Below, piece by piece: positions 38,043 through 46,742 of a stretch of 64,000 nucleotides of DNA; the first letter of the stretch is position 1; every line of letters starts with the position of its first letter. The stretch is taken from the NCBI GenBank assembly GCA_030762895.1, contig JAUPTC010000017.1:1116001-1180000 (forward strand). Direction: 5' to 3'. The position numbers and the translations under genes are program-made. This DNA is from Sophora flavescens (taxonomy: Eukaryota > Streptophyta > Magnoliopsida > Fabales > Fabaceae). The notes under the pieces were generated by a model, which did no database searches, was not told the DNA's origin, and saw only the letters and a program-made list of their open reading frames with translations.

Positions 38043-38047
38043 TTAAT
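38043..38047. repeat. Target-site duplication of element 2, left copy
   Basis: TTAAT immediately left of the LTR terminus TGTTAGCCC, repeated at 45833-45837. Five base pairs is the usual duplication made by copia integrase. Confidence 0.93.
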
Positions 38048-39388
38048 TGTTAGCCCAAGTGGCCTCTAACAAGCGTTGGAATCCTAGAGGGGGGGTGAAT
38101 AGGATTCAAAAGATTTTCGCAAACTTTTCAAAAACTTTTGTTGTATGAAGGAATAACGTATTTAACAAGAGGGCGTATTGAATCTTTAGATGACGTGAAC
38201 GTAATTGAAATGATGTTTCAACAAGATTGTTTCAAATGCAATTCAATTCTTTATCAATTAAATCCTAATATGTAATGAAAGATTGAAATCAAAGAGAGAA
38301 GGGTTAAGGAGAATTGCAAACCGATATTTTTACTGGTTCAATCACAATTTCCTGTGATCTACATCCAGTCACACACCCACCGGTATGAGAGTTCCTTGAG
38401 TAATCAGGATCTTGAGTACAACGTTCAAGAAATTTTATACCAGAGATACCCCACTCTGCAACCTACACACAATCAGGGATTCCACACCCTGAATCCAACC
38501 CAGAAGAAGATGCCCCACTTCTTCCAAACCAAGAACGTCAAAAACAAGAGAGTAGAAGAGGTTTGAATCACTCTTGAAAGTGAGAAATTACAACTTGAAG
38601 CTCTAATGATCACAATGAAAGATTGAGAGAATGAGACGTAAGGATCTTGTGAGATTTCGTGTTTCTTTTTGTTTGTTAGATGATGGCTAACGATCTTGAA
38701 CGAAAGAGATGAATAGATCTATTTATTAGGGGTGTTTGTTACGTTTAAAAACCAGATCTGACAACTGTGAATCGATTCACAGAGAGCTTGAATCGATTCA
38801 CAGCGTGACATGAATCTATTCATGAATTTATTCACAGAGACTGATACATCATGAATCCATTCATGAATCTATTCACAGAGACTGAAACACATGAATCTAT
38901 TCATGAATCTATTTAGAGATTGAAACATCTTGAATCCATCCATGAATCTATTCACAGAGAGTAAAATGCTTTGAATCTATTCACACCAATCGATGAATCT
39001 ATTCACAACATATTTACACTAAGGTTTCAATCATCTTATTTGTAAATCTATTCATTTAAACTTAGATTTTCAACATGAAACTCATCTAATGATCAAGTAT
39101 TATATATTCATGCATTAAGTAAAGATTTAAAACATTTCAACATGATGAATGCATGAATTCAACTTGATTATGTTAACCTATGTTGATTTTAATTTCATTT
39201 TATTTGCGTCGCATTCAAACATCTTATATGATCTTACAAAGGTACTTAAAAAACATAAACCTTTAAGAACTACCCTTTGTCGATCTAAGTCATCAAAACT
39301 TGATATAGTTGACATGTTGTCCTTTGTCATCTTCAAAACTTCGTTCTTCAAATATCCAAGTCATACTTGGGGAATGCGTTCATTCACA
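38048..39388 (-). repeat. Element 2 3' LTR (1341 bp)
   Basis: On the + strand it starts TGTTAGCCCAAGTGG and ends ATTCATTCACA, so in element orientation it begins TG and ends CA. It contains GAATCGATTC palindromes at 38769-38778 and 38790-38799, and an array of degenerate GAATCTATTCATGAATC copies to about 39010. The poly-G near 38086 has 7 G against 15 in the 5' LTR. Confidence 0.93.
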
Positions 39389-40273
39389 TTCTCCCCATTT
39401 TTTATGACGACAAACTCATGAAGACTTTGTATTGTCTTTTTACAAGCTCCCCCTGAATATAAGCATCCTTGTTTTGATAAAAGGTGGGAGGATAACCTGA
39501 AAATACAAATGGGAACCTTTCTCCCCCTTTTGGCAATATCAAAAACATCAAATATGATAGGAATGCGTTCATTTCATAAAAATATCCAAAGATAGCATAG
39601 CATCGCAATAAACACAATAACAAGGAAGTTCATACACAATAACAAAACATATAGGGGAATTAAGCTAGTACGCAACATATAACCATGAATCATAAACTAG
39701 AATATGGAAACTAGAAAATTCATGATAGAAAATTTAGATGCAGCAGCAGAAGCATATTTATTTTAATGCGCAAAGAGGAGCATCATGAAGAAGAAGAAAC
39801 AACAATGGGACAGATGTAGCACAATTAAGTGAAAAAACCATGAAATAATGTCCCAGATGTGGATGTGAATCGATTCAAAATAGGGGTGAATCGATTCACA
39901 GAGGCTAAAATTGTGTTATGTGTGAAAACATACACTGTGAATCGATTCATAGAGTGTGTGAATCGATTCATAGAGGCAAAAAATGCAGAAAACCAGAAAA
40001 ACAGTAACTTGTTTGCTATCATTTATGCCTTATTAGCTCACTTTCACATATGAATTTTTGATTAATGCTTGAATTGCCTATTCTAATGAATGGATCAAGT
40101 TTGAATACACATTTTACACATGTTCACAATAAGCTAAGCATCAAATACAATCAAATCATCAAAATCACATATTGAGTTGTCAAAGTTCAATTTTTCAAAG
40201 AAAATAGGTCAAGCCTTGAGTAATTTTGATACTTTTTGCATATGCATACCTATTTAAGCACTTACACACATAT
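39389..40273 (-). other. Noncoding tail of element 2 with polypurine tract and palindromes
   Basis: 886 bp between the RNase H stop and the 3' LTR, without a convincing ORF. In element orientation AAAAAATGGGGAGAA (39403-39389) abuts the LTR and is the polypurine tract. Two further G5 purine tracts, CAGGGGGAGC (39455-39446) and CCAAAAGGGGGAG (39533-39521), lie upstream. Four exact GAATCGATTC palindromes occur at 39867, 39888, 39939 and 39960, the same 10-mer as in the LTRs. Short frames across them encode repeated NRFT and are not considered genes. Confidence 0.8.
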
Positions 40274-41959
40274 TCAATCTATACATGATATATCAAGTAT
40301 GCCTAATTCACTTCTTATGCGGAAAAAGCTTTCTTTAGGCAAAGGTTTTGTAAAAATGTCCGCTAATTGATTTGTTGTTTCAACAAACTCAAAAATACAA
40401 TCTCCTTTCTTAACATGGTCTCTTAGAAAATGATATCGAATATCTATATGCTTTGTTCTTGAATGTTGGATGGGATTTTTGGTTAAGCTTATGGCACTAG
40501 TATTGTCACATCTAATAGGAATTTTGTTAAGTTTTAAGCCATAGTCAAGGAGTTGTTGTTTCATCCATAAAATTTGTGCACAACAACTTCCTGCAGCTAT
40601 GTACTCAGCTTCAGCTATAGACAAAGCTACACTAACTTGCTTTTTACTATTCCAAGAAATTAAAGAATTCCCAAAGATATGACAAGTACCGCTAGTACTC
40701 TTTCTATCCAACTTGTATCCTGCAAAGTCGGAATCTGAGTATCCAACTAAACCAGAAATTCCACCCTTAGGATACCATAGACCTGTATTAGGTGTTCCTA
40801 TTAGATATCTTAATATGTGTTTAACAGCAATGAAATGTGATTCCTTGGGATTACTTTGAAATCTAGCACACATACACACGCTAAACATAATATCCGGCCT
40901 ACTAGCTGTCAAGTATAGTAAAGAACCTATAATACCTCTATATTTGGAAGGGTCAATAGGCTTACCACCTTCATCTTTGTCCAAATAACAGCCGGTACCC
41001 ATTGGTGTGCTAATTTCTTTGGCATTCTCCATTCCAAACTTCTTGATAAGCTCCTTGCAATATTTAGCTTGATTTATGAAGATGCCATTCCTTGTTTGCT
41101 TTATTTGAAGTCCAAGGAAGTAATTTAGTTCTCCCATTAAGGACATCTCAAATTCACCCTGCATCAACCCTTTTGATATGTCTCTGATCACATGGTCGAT
41201 AGGATGATCCTTCAATGTTCTCCACTCATGGGGTAGGTCTACATGCTCAAATTCTTCTTTCTTTGGAGGAGTTTCATCTTCATTTCTTTCATCCATCTTT
41301 TCTTTGTTGACTTCCTCATTGGACTTTTGTGACATATCTACAACATTATCAAAGAAAATATCCTTTCCCACTAATTTGGGGTTAGATTCATCAAATGCAA
41401 TATGTATTGATTCTTCAATAGTCATAGTTCTCTTATTATAAACACGAAAAGCTTTACTAAAAGATGAATAACCCACAAATATACCTTCATCCGCCTTTGC
41501 ATCAAACTTGCCTAAATTTTCTTTGCCATTATTTAAAATAAAGCATTTGCATCCAAAAACTCTAAGATGTGAAATATTTGGTTTTCTACCCTTGTACAAT
41601 TCATATGGGGTCTTTTTCAAAATTGATCTTATCAAGACCCTATTTAAAACATAACAAGTGGTATTAACCGCATCCACCCAAAAGTACTTATGTAGGTTTG
41701 TTTCATTAATCATAGTTCTTGCTAACTCCTCTAGAGATCGATTCTTTCTCTCAACTACTCCATTTTGTTGTGGAGTTCTAGGAGCTGAAAAATTATGGTT
41801 AATTCCATTTTCTTCACAAAATCTCTCAAAGAGATGGTTCTCAAACTCACCTCCGTGATCACTTCTAATGGATGCAATTTTTAAGTCTTTTTCATTTTGA
41901 ATACGTTTAGCAAGCTTGATGAAAACATGAAATGCTTTGTTCTTATGAGGAATGAACAT
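40274..41959 (-). pseudogene. pol: Element 2 pol: integrase core fused in frame to RNase H, RT deleted
   Basis: 561 open codons from the ATG that follows an in-frame TGA (41965-41963), so the real reading frame starts further upstream. The integrase Asp (RSDHGGEFEN) and Glu (NGVVERKNRS) are present, then YELYKGRKPNISHLRVFGCKCF and an acidic linker. At about 41168 the sequence passes from VIRDISKG directly to MQGEFEMSLMGELNYFLGLQ. In element 1 these segments are separated by about 235 codons carrying NKARLVAKGY, QMDVKSAFLNG and YVDD. The RNase H end is uninterrupted: YSDSDFAG, IAEAEYIAAGS, CDNTSAI and HIDIRYHFLRDH, then ADIFTKPLPKESF and LGILDISCID before the stop. It cannot encode an active polymerase. 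Confidence 0.93.
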
Positions 41960-41962
41960 GGT

Positions 41963-42319
41963 TCATGTATATCTAGAGAAGTCATCTACTATTACTAGGG
42001 CATAGTAATTGCCACCAAGACTCATAGTTCTAGAAGGGCTAAACAAGTCCATGTGCAATAGTTGCAAAGGCCTATTTGTTGAAACTACATTTTTTGCTTT
42101 AAAAAAGGCCTTGACTTGTTTTCCCTTTTGACAAGCATCACATAACTTCTCTTTTAGAAATTTTATTTTTGGTAGGCCAATTACTAGGTCCTTAGAGATA
42201 ACCTTGTTTAAGTGCTCCATATGTATATGAGCTATTCTCATATGCCATAACCATGCATCCTCATCTTTTGTCAATAAGCATTGATCATCATTTGAGGGTA
42301 TATTTTCTAGGTTAATCAT
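41963..42319 (-). pseudogene. pol: Element 2 pol: integrase zinc-binding domain and start of core
   Basis: Shows HMRIAHIHMEHLNK and CDACQKGKQ of the HHCC zinc-binding domain, then LLHMDLFSPSR with the first catalytic Asp and YYALVIVDDFSRYT. It ends at a TGA (41965-41963) where Trp is expected, a single G-to-A change; the next codon is in the same frame as the following integrase segment. Its first ATG is not a true start: a one-base loss near 42322 separates it from the protease frame. Confidence 0.9.
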
Positions 42320-42329
42320 GTAATATTTC

Positions 42330-42669
42330 CTACTCTATGACCAATGAACTTGATTTGCTTATCACTTTCTTTTTCAATTATGCAACAATTTGAGTTGAAA
42401 AGAATTCTATAACCTTTGTCACATAATTGACTAATGCTAAGCAAATTATGTTTCAAGCCTTCTACATACAACACATTTTCAATGATAGTAGAGGAAGAGT
42501 TACCAACATTACCAACTCCGAGAATATTTCCTTTGTTGTTATCTCCATAGGTGACATGACCTCCATTTCAAGCGATTAGACTTATGAACTTTGTCTTGTC
42601 ACCAGTCATATGCTTGGAGCATCCACTATCAAGATACCAATATTTTCTAGTGAGCTTCAAGAAAACCTA
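42330..42669 (-). pseudogene. pol: Element 2 pol: protease region
   Basis: The frame is -1 (or +2) relative to gag and begins after a TAG at 42669-42667. It reads VFLKLTRKYWYLDSGCSKHMTGD, with the DSG active-site motif at about 42630, then GHVTYGDN, ILGVGNVGN and VLYVEGLKHNLLSISQLCDKGY. There is a TGA at 42570-42568 and a one-base deletion near 42322 just before the integrase segment. Apart from these two lesions the domain order is normal. Confidence 0.85.
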
Positions 42670-42677
42670 CAACACAA

Positions 42678-44417
42678 TCAAGGATAAGATTTAGGTACCC
42701 AAATTTGTTTGGGTCCTTGAATGTTAGTTTTGGGCACCAATCCTTTTGGAACCCAAATTTTTCTATCACTTTGAAACTTATTATTTCTAATGTTACAAGT
42801 AGTTGTTGTATGTCCCTTTTTGCAACAATAATAGTATGTAGTAAAGGGGGTACTTGTCTTGCTTGGATTAGCAAAGCAATATTTTAAAATCTTTCTTTGT
42901 GCAAAGGGATCATACCCCAATCCGGCTTTGCTAAGCGTACGCTTTTGACTTCCAAGCAACATATTCAAGTTTTCTCTACCCATTGTGAATTTGGCTAGAA
43001 TGTTTTTCATATCATCAATTTGTTTTCTCAATCTAGAACAATCTCCACAACTAAAGGGTTTACATGCATTATTTTTGCAACATACATTTAATGAAGATTT
43101 CTCACGAGCAATCTTTAAGAACTCATATTCATTTGTGACTTTTTCAAAATCCTTTTTGCACAAAGAGAGTTGTTCTTTTAAGTCATAAATGATTTTCTTA
43201 AAAGAAGAGTTTTGTTTAATGAGTCTTATAGATTCTTCATGAAGTTCATCATAGGCATTTTGTAAATCATCATCGGAAGAAAAAGAATCAAATTCATCAT
43301 CAGTTACCTCATCTTCCTCATGGTGGCTTGCCATTAGACATAGGTTGGCAACTTCATCATCATCGGAGCTATCGAATGAGTTGAGGTCGTTATCGTCCCA
43401 AGCTATGTATGCCTTTTTGCCCTTCTTGTCCTTTTTAGTCCTCTTCTCATATTTGTCCCCTTTCTTTTGCAATTGAGGACATTCCATTTTCATGTACCCT
43501 TTCTTTCCACATTCATAGCAATTTATTGTAGAAGTGTCATTATCCCTTTTGAAGTTCTTCTTATTCCGGTTGAATGGCCTTCTACCTCCACCTCTTTTCT
43601 TGAAGAATTTACTAAACTTTTTCACAAAGAGGCTAAGGTCATCATCACTTGAATCCGAGTCTTCCGATTCGTCACTTTTATCACTTTCTTCTTTCCTTGC
43701 TTTTGAAGATGTGGAGATTAGGGCTAAGCTCTTCTTCTTTTTGTCTCCTTCCTCATGCTCAGTGAGACGATTCAGTTCCAATTCATGCTCTTGGAGCTTT
43801 CCAATTAATGTGGCTAAGGACATTGTAGCCAAATTCCTTGATTCTGCGATAGCCATAACCTTCGGCTGCCAATTCCTGCTTAAACATCTCAAAACTTTGT
43901 TAACTAAGTCTTCATTTGGAAAAGTTTTTCCTAATGTTGCTAGATGATTAACTATGTGCGTGAAGCGTTTTTGCATATCTTGTATTGATTCTCCTGGAAT
44001 CATACGAAAAAGCACATATTCATAGGTCAAGGTATTAACCCGAGCTCGCTTCACTTCACTAGTACCCTCATGGGTAACTTGCAGGTTATCACACATTTCT
44101 TGTGCAGATCTGCAATTACACACTCTAAAGAATTCATCTTGTCCTATAGCAGCAGATATGATATTTTTACCTCTCCAATCTAGTTGTACTCTCTTTTTCT
44201 CATCATCAGTCCAACTATCTCTAGGTTTTGTTGTTTCCTTTCCATCAACTAGATGTGTGGGAACATAAGGACCATTTTCTATGGTGTTCCATACATCTAG
44301 ATCATGGGAACATATAAAGATTCTCATACGTTCTTTCCAATACGAATAACCTTCACCATTAAAAACCGGGGCCTTATTGTATGACCCATCTGTTTGATAA
44401 AAACCATTAGAGGCCAT
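42678..44417 (-). CDS. gag: Element 2 Gag, intact ORF of 579 codons
   Basis: Full-length copia Gag (UBN2 type), which would form the particle around element RNA in the cytoplasm. The ATG lies 44 bp after the primer site and starts MASNGFYQTDG. FNGEGYSYWKERM near residues 19-31, ENGPYVP near 47, DNLQVTHEGT near 110 and QDMQKRFTHIVNHL near 147 are family hallmarks; CLSRNWQPK follows. An acidic Ser/Asp-rich stretch lies near 245-265 and a basic one near 275-295. The zinc knuckle at residues 300-313 reads CYECGKKGYMKMEC, so its metal-binding His is Tyr (codon 43496-43494, probably CAC to TAC). A second knuckle near 535 keeps CX4HX4C but lacks the first Cys. It ends IWVPKSYP, TGA. The ORF is open, but RNA binding may be impaired. 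Confidence 0.93.
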   Translation of the reverse strand: MASNGFYQTDGSYNKAPVFNGEGYSYWKERMRIFICSHDLDVWNTIENGPYVPTHLVDGKETTKPRDSWTDDEKKRVQLDWRGKNIISAAIGQDEFFRVCNCRSAQEMCDNLQVTHEGTSEVKRARVNTLTYEYVLFRMIPGESIQDMQKRFTHIVNHLATLGKTFPNEDLVNKVLRCLSRNWQPKVMAIAESRNLATMSLATLIGKLQEHELELNRLTEHEEGDKKKKSLALISTSSKARKEESDKSDESEDSDSSDDDLSLFVKKFSKFFKKRGGGRRPFNRNKKNFKRDNDTSTINCYECGKKGYMKMECPQLQKKGDKYEKRTKKDKKGKKAYIAWDDNDLNSFDSSDDDEVANLCLMASHHEEDEVTDDEFDSFSSDDDLQNAYDELHEESIRLIKQNSSFKKIIYDLKEQLSLCKKDFEKVTNEYEFLKIAREKSSLNVCCKNNACKPFSCGDCSRLRKQIDDMKNILAKFTMGRENLNMLLGSQKRTLSKAGLGYDPFAQRKILKYCFANPSKTSTPFTTYYYCCKKGHTTTTCNIRNNKFQSDRKIWVPKGLVPKTNIQGPKQIWVPKSYP

Positions 44418-44460
44418 GGATCCTCTTTAAAGCCAATTAAGCTTGTCCTAAAGAGTTCAA

Positions 44461-44472
44461 GCTCTGGTACCA
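44461..44472 (-). other. Primer binding site of element 2
   Basis: In element orientation TGGTACCAGAGC, two bases after the LTR end. It differs at one position from the initiator Met-tRNA complement TGGTATCAGAGC. Confidence 0.9.
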
Positions 44473-45158
44473 CTTGTTAGCCCAAGTGGCCTCTAACAAG
44501 TGTTGGAATCCTAGAGGGGAGGGGGGGGGGGGGGGTGAATAGGATTCAAAAGATTTTCGCAAACTTTTCAAAACTTTTGTTGTATGAAGGTATAACGTAT
44601 TTAACAAGAGCACGTAATGAATCTTTAGATGACGTGAACGTAATTGAAATGATGATTCAACAAGATTGTTTCAAATGCAATTCAATTCTTTATCAATTAA
44701 ATCCTAATATGTAATGCAAGATTGAAATTAAAGAGAGAAGGGTTAAGGAGAATTGCAAACCGATATTTTTACTGGTTCAATCTCAATTTTTTGAGATCTA
44801 CATCCAGTCTCACACCCACCGGTATGAGAGTTCCTTGAGTAATCAGGATCTTGAGTACAACGTTCAAGAAATTTTACACCAGAGATATCTCACTCTGCAA
44901 CCTACACACAACCAGGGATTCCACACCCTGAATCCAACCCAGAAGAAGATGCCCCACTTCTTCCAAACTAAGAACGTCAAAAACAAGAGAGTAGAAGAGG
45001 TTTGAATCACTCTTGAAAGTGAGAAATTACAACTTGAAGCTCTAATGATCACAATGAAAGATTGAGAGAATGAGACGTAAGGATCTTGTGATATTTCGTG
45101 TTTCTTTTTGTTTGTTAAACGATGGCTAACGATCTTGAACGAAAGAGATGAATAGATC

Positions 45159-45167
45159 TATTTATTA
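45159..45167 (-). promoter_or_regulatory. Possible TATA box of element 2 5' LTR
   Basis: On the minus strand this reads TAATAAATA, near the middle of the LTR and just downstream of the palindromic repeats. Position and composition suit an LTR promoter, with transcription starting near 45130. It is weaker than the TATA box of element 1. Confidence 0.4.
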
Positions 45168-45207
45168 GGGGTGTTTGTTACGTTTAAAAACCAGATCTGA
45201 CAGCTGT

Positions 45208-45440
45208 GAATCGATTCACAGACCCCTTGAATCGATTCACAGAGAGCTGTGACACATGAATCTATTCATGAATCTATTCACAGAGACTGATACATCGTGA
45301 ATCCATTCATGAATCTATTCACAGAGAATGAAACACATGAATCTATTCATGAATCTATTCAGAGATTGAAACATCTTGAATCCATTCATGAATCTATTCA
45401 AAGAGTAAAATGCTTTGAATCTATTAACACCAATCATTGA
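45208..45440. repeat. Palindromic GAATCNATTC repeat array in 5' LTR U3
   Basis: Two exact GAATCGATTC copies are followed by about eight degenerate copies (GAATCTATTC, GAATCCATTC), often joined as ATGAATCTATTCATGAATCT and spaced by CACAGAGA-like linkers. The 3' LTR has the same array at 38769-39010. The function is unknown; the location in U3 suggests a regulatory or folding role. Confidence 0.75.
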
Positions 45441-45832
45441 ATCTATTCACAACATATTTACACTAAGGTTTCAATCATCTTATTTGTAAATATATTCATT
45501 TAAACTTAGATTTTCAACATGAAACTCATCTAATGATCAAGTATTATATATTCATGCATTAAGTAAAGATTTAAAACATTTCAACATGATGAATGCATGA
45601 ATTAAACTTGATTATGTTAACCTATGTTGATTTTAATTTCATTTTATTTGCGTCTCATTCAAACATCTTATATGATCTTACAAAGGTACTAAAATAACAT
45701 AAACCTTTAAGAACTACCCTTTGTAGATCTAAGTCTTCAAAACTTGATATAGTTGACATGTTGTCCTTTGTCATCTTCAAAACTTTGTACTTCAAATATC
45801 CAAGTCAGACTTGGGGAATCCATTCATTCACA

Positions 45833-45837
45833 TTAAT
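45833..45837. repeat. Target-site duplication of element 2, right copy
   Basis: TTAAT immediately right of the LTR terminus ATTCACA. Taking one copy out restores a 444-bp monomer (37622-38047 plus 45838-45855). Confidence 0.93.
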
Positions 45838-46298
45838 TGGGCTTAAGAAGAGTAAATTAGGCCCATTTAAGTGAAGGAACATCATGGACTGCACACTGAT
45901 CCGCGCCAGAGAACTCGGGACCCAATTTATCCTTGATTTTGGCCTAATTTGACAATTCTTGTGAAACCTGAAAATGTAGGTCTCTTCCTTATCTTTCTAG
46001 GGACAGCAAGATCACCAAAATCCGATATCTATAGCTCTAGTTATGCTCTGCACAATGAACAAGGTTAGGATGAGTGAAAAATCCGAAAATTAACAATGTT
46101 TAGCAATTATGCCCAATAATGTAAAAGCAAAAACAATGATTGTAAAAGTTGTCTAATTTTCGTCTCTCTCTGGCTTGTACGGGTGTAAACTACTACTTAT
46201 GCTTATTAATCATGACCTAACCCTAGACCAAATTAAGGGCCTCTGAATAAGCTTTCGAACAAGGTATCATATGCCTTAATTGGGCTTAAGATGAGTAA

Positions 46299-46742
46299 GT
46301 TAGGCCCATTTAAGTGAAGGAACATCATGGACTGCGTACAGATCCGCGCCAGAGAACTCAGGACCCATTTTAGCCTAGATTTTGGCCTAATTTGACAATT
46401 CTTGTGAAACATGAAATTGTAGGTCTCTTCCTTATCTTTCTAGGGACAGCAAGATCACCAAAATCCGATATCAGTAGCTCTAATTATGCCCTGCACAAGG
46501 CAACAAGGTCAAGATGAGTGAAAAATCCGAAAATTAACAATGTTTAGCAATTAAGTCCAATAATGTAAATGCAAAAACAATGATTATAAAAGTTGCCTAA
46601 TTTCCGTCTATCTCTGGCTTGTACGGCTGTAAACTGCTATTTATGCTTATTAATCCTGACCTAACCCTACACCAAATTAAGGGCCTCTGAATAAGCTTTC
46701 CAACAAGGTATCATATGCCTTAATTGGGCTTAAGATGAGTAA
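46299..46742. repeat. Representative 444-bp satellite monomer
   Basis: A typical monomer, given as a reference for landmarks. Offsets 1-30 hold GTTAGGCCCATTTAAGTGAA and the following bases. Offsets of about 30-70 are the only CpG-rich part and contain CTGATCCGCGCCAGAGAACT in most copies. An AT-rich stretch with short A-runs follows. A pyrimidine tract (TCTCTCTCTGG in most copies, slightly changed here) lies near offset 305. A TAACCCTA motif lies near offset 360. The end is the CTTAATTGGGCTTAAG and GAGTAA segment leading into the next copy. I see no internal sub-repeat apart from the optional 10-bp duplication found in the longer class. Confidence 0.9.

Larger units (their letters stand above)
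32202..38047. repeat. Satellite block 2, more divergent monomers
   Basis: Same satellite and orientation as block 1. Starts are at 32321, 32772, 33210, 33656, 34099, (about 34519, start deleted), 34932, 35386, 35830, 36283, 36726, 37170 and 37622. The last is interrupted by element 2 after 426 bp. The first sequence after the gap (ACTGCTATTTAAGCTTATTA and the GGCCTATCTAAGTGAAGG monomer) matches 61489-61760 closely, linking this block to block 3. I saw no clear higher-order unit within this block. Confidence 0.95.
38048..45832 (-). mobile_element. Element 2: SIRE-type Ty1/copia element lacking most of the reverse transcriptase
   Basis: 7785 bp on the minus strand, with both LTRs and a TTAAT target duplication. 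In transcription order: 5' LTR (45832-44475), primer site (44472-44461), gag (44417-42678), protease (about 42669-42330), integrase with one stop, a fused integrase tail and RNase H (41959-40274), an 886-bp noncoding tail, and the 3' LTR (39388-38048). The Gag and pol domains belong to the same lineage as element 1, but the LTRs share no obvious similarity, so they are different families. The YVDD-containing core of reverse transcriptase has been removed by an in-frame deletion. The LTRs differ by a few percent by eye plus a poly-G length change, so the insertion is not very recent. Confidence 0.96.
44475..45832 (-). repeat. Element 2 5' LTR (1358 bp)
   Basis: Mirror of 38048-39388 with the same TG...CA termini. 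Two exact GAATCGATTC palindromes (45208-45217, 45229-45238) and degenerate copies to about 45440 lie upstream, in transcription direction, of a TATA-like motif. A 15-G run is at 44521-44535. In the first 500 bp about 15 substitutions separate it by eye from the other LTR. Confidence 0.93.

Noticed and set aside
38354..38566. 70-codon ORF in the element 2 LTR, with an antisense counterpart at 44864-45052
   Set aside because: Lies within the LTR, is not matched by a conserved frame in the other LTR, and has no recognisable domain.
39825..40053. Short ORFs on both strands with repeated NRFT
   Set aside because: They are translations of the GAATCGATTC palindrome array and appear on both strands for that reason.
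43534..43947. 137-codon ORF on the + strand
   Set aside because: Antisense shadow of the element 2 gag ORF.
24364..45832. Elements 1 and 2 as two halves of one inverted structure
   Set aside because: They lie in opposite orientation, but the LTRs are unrelated, each has its own gag and pol, and element 2 has its own target duplication, so they are independent insertions.
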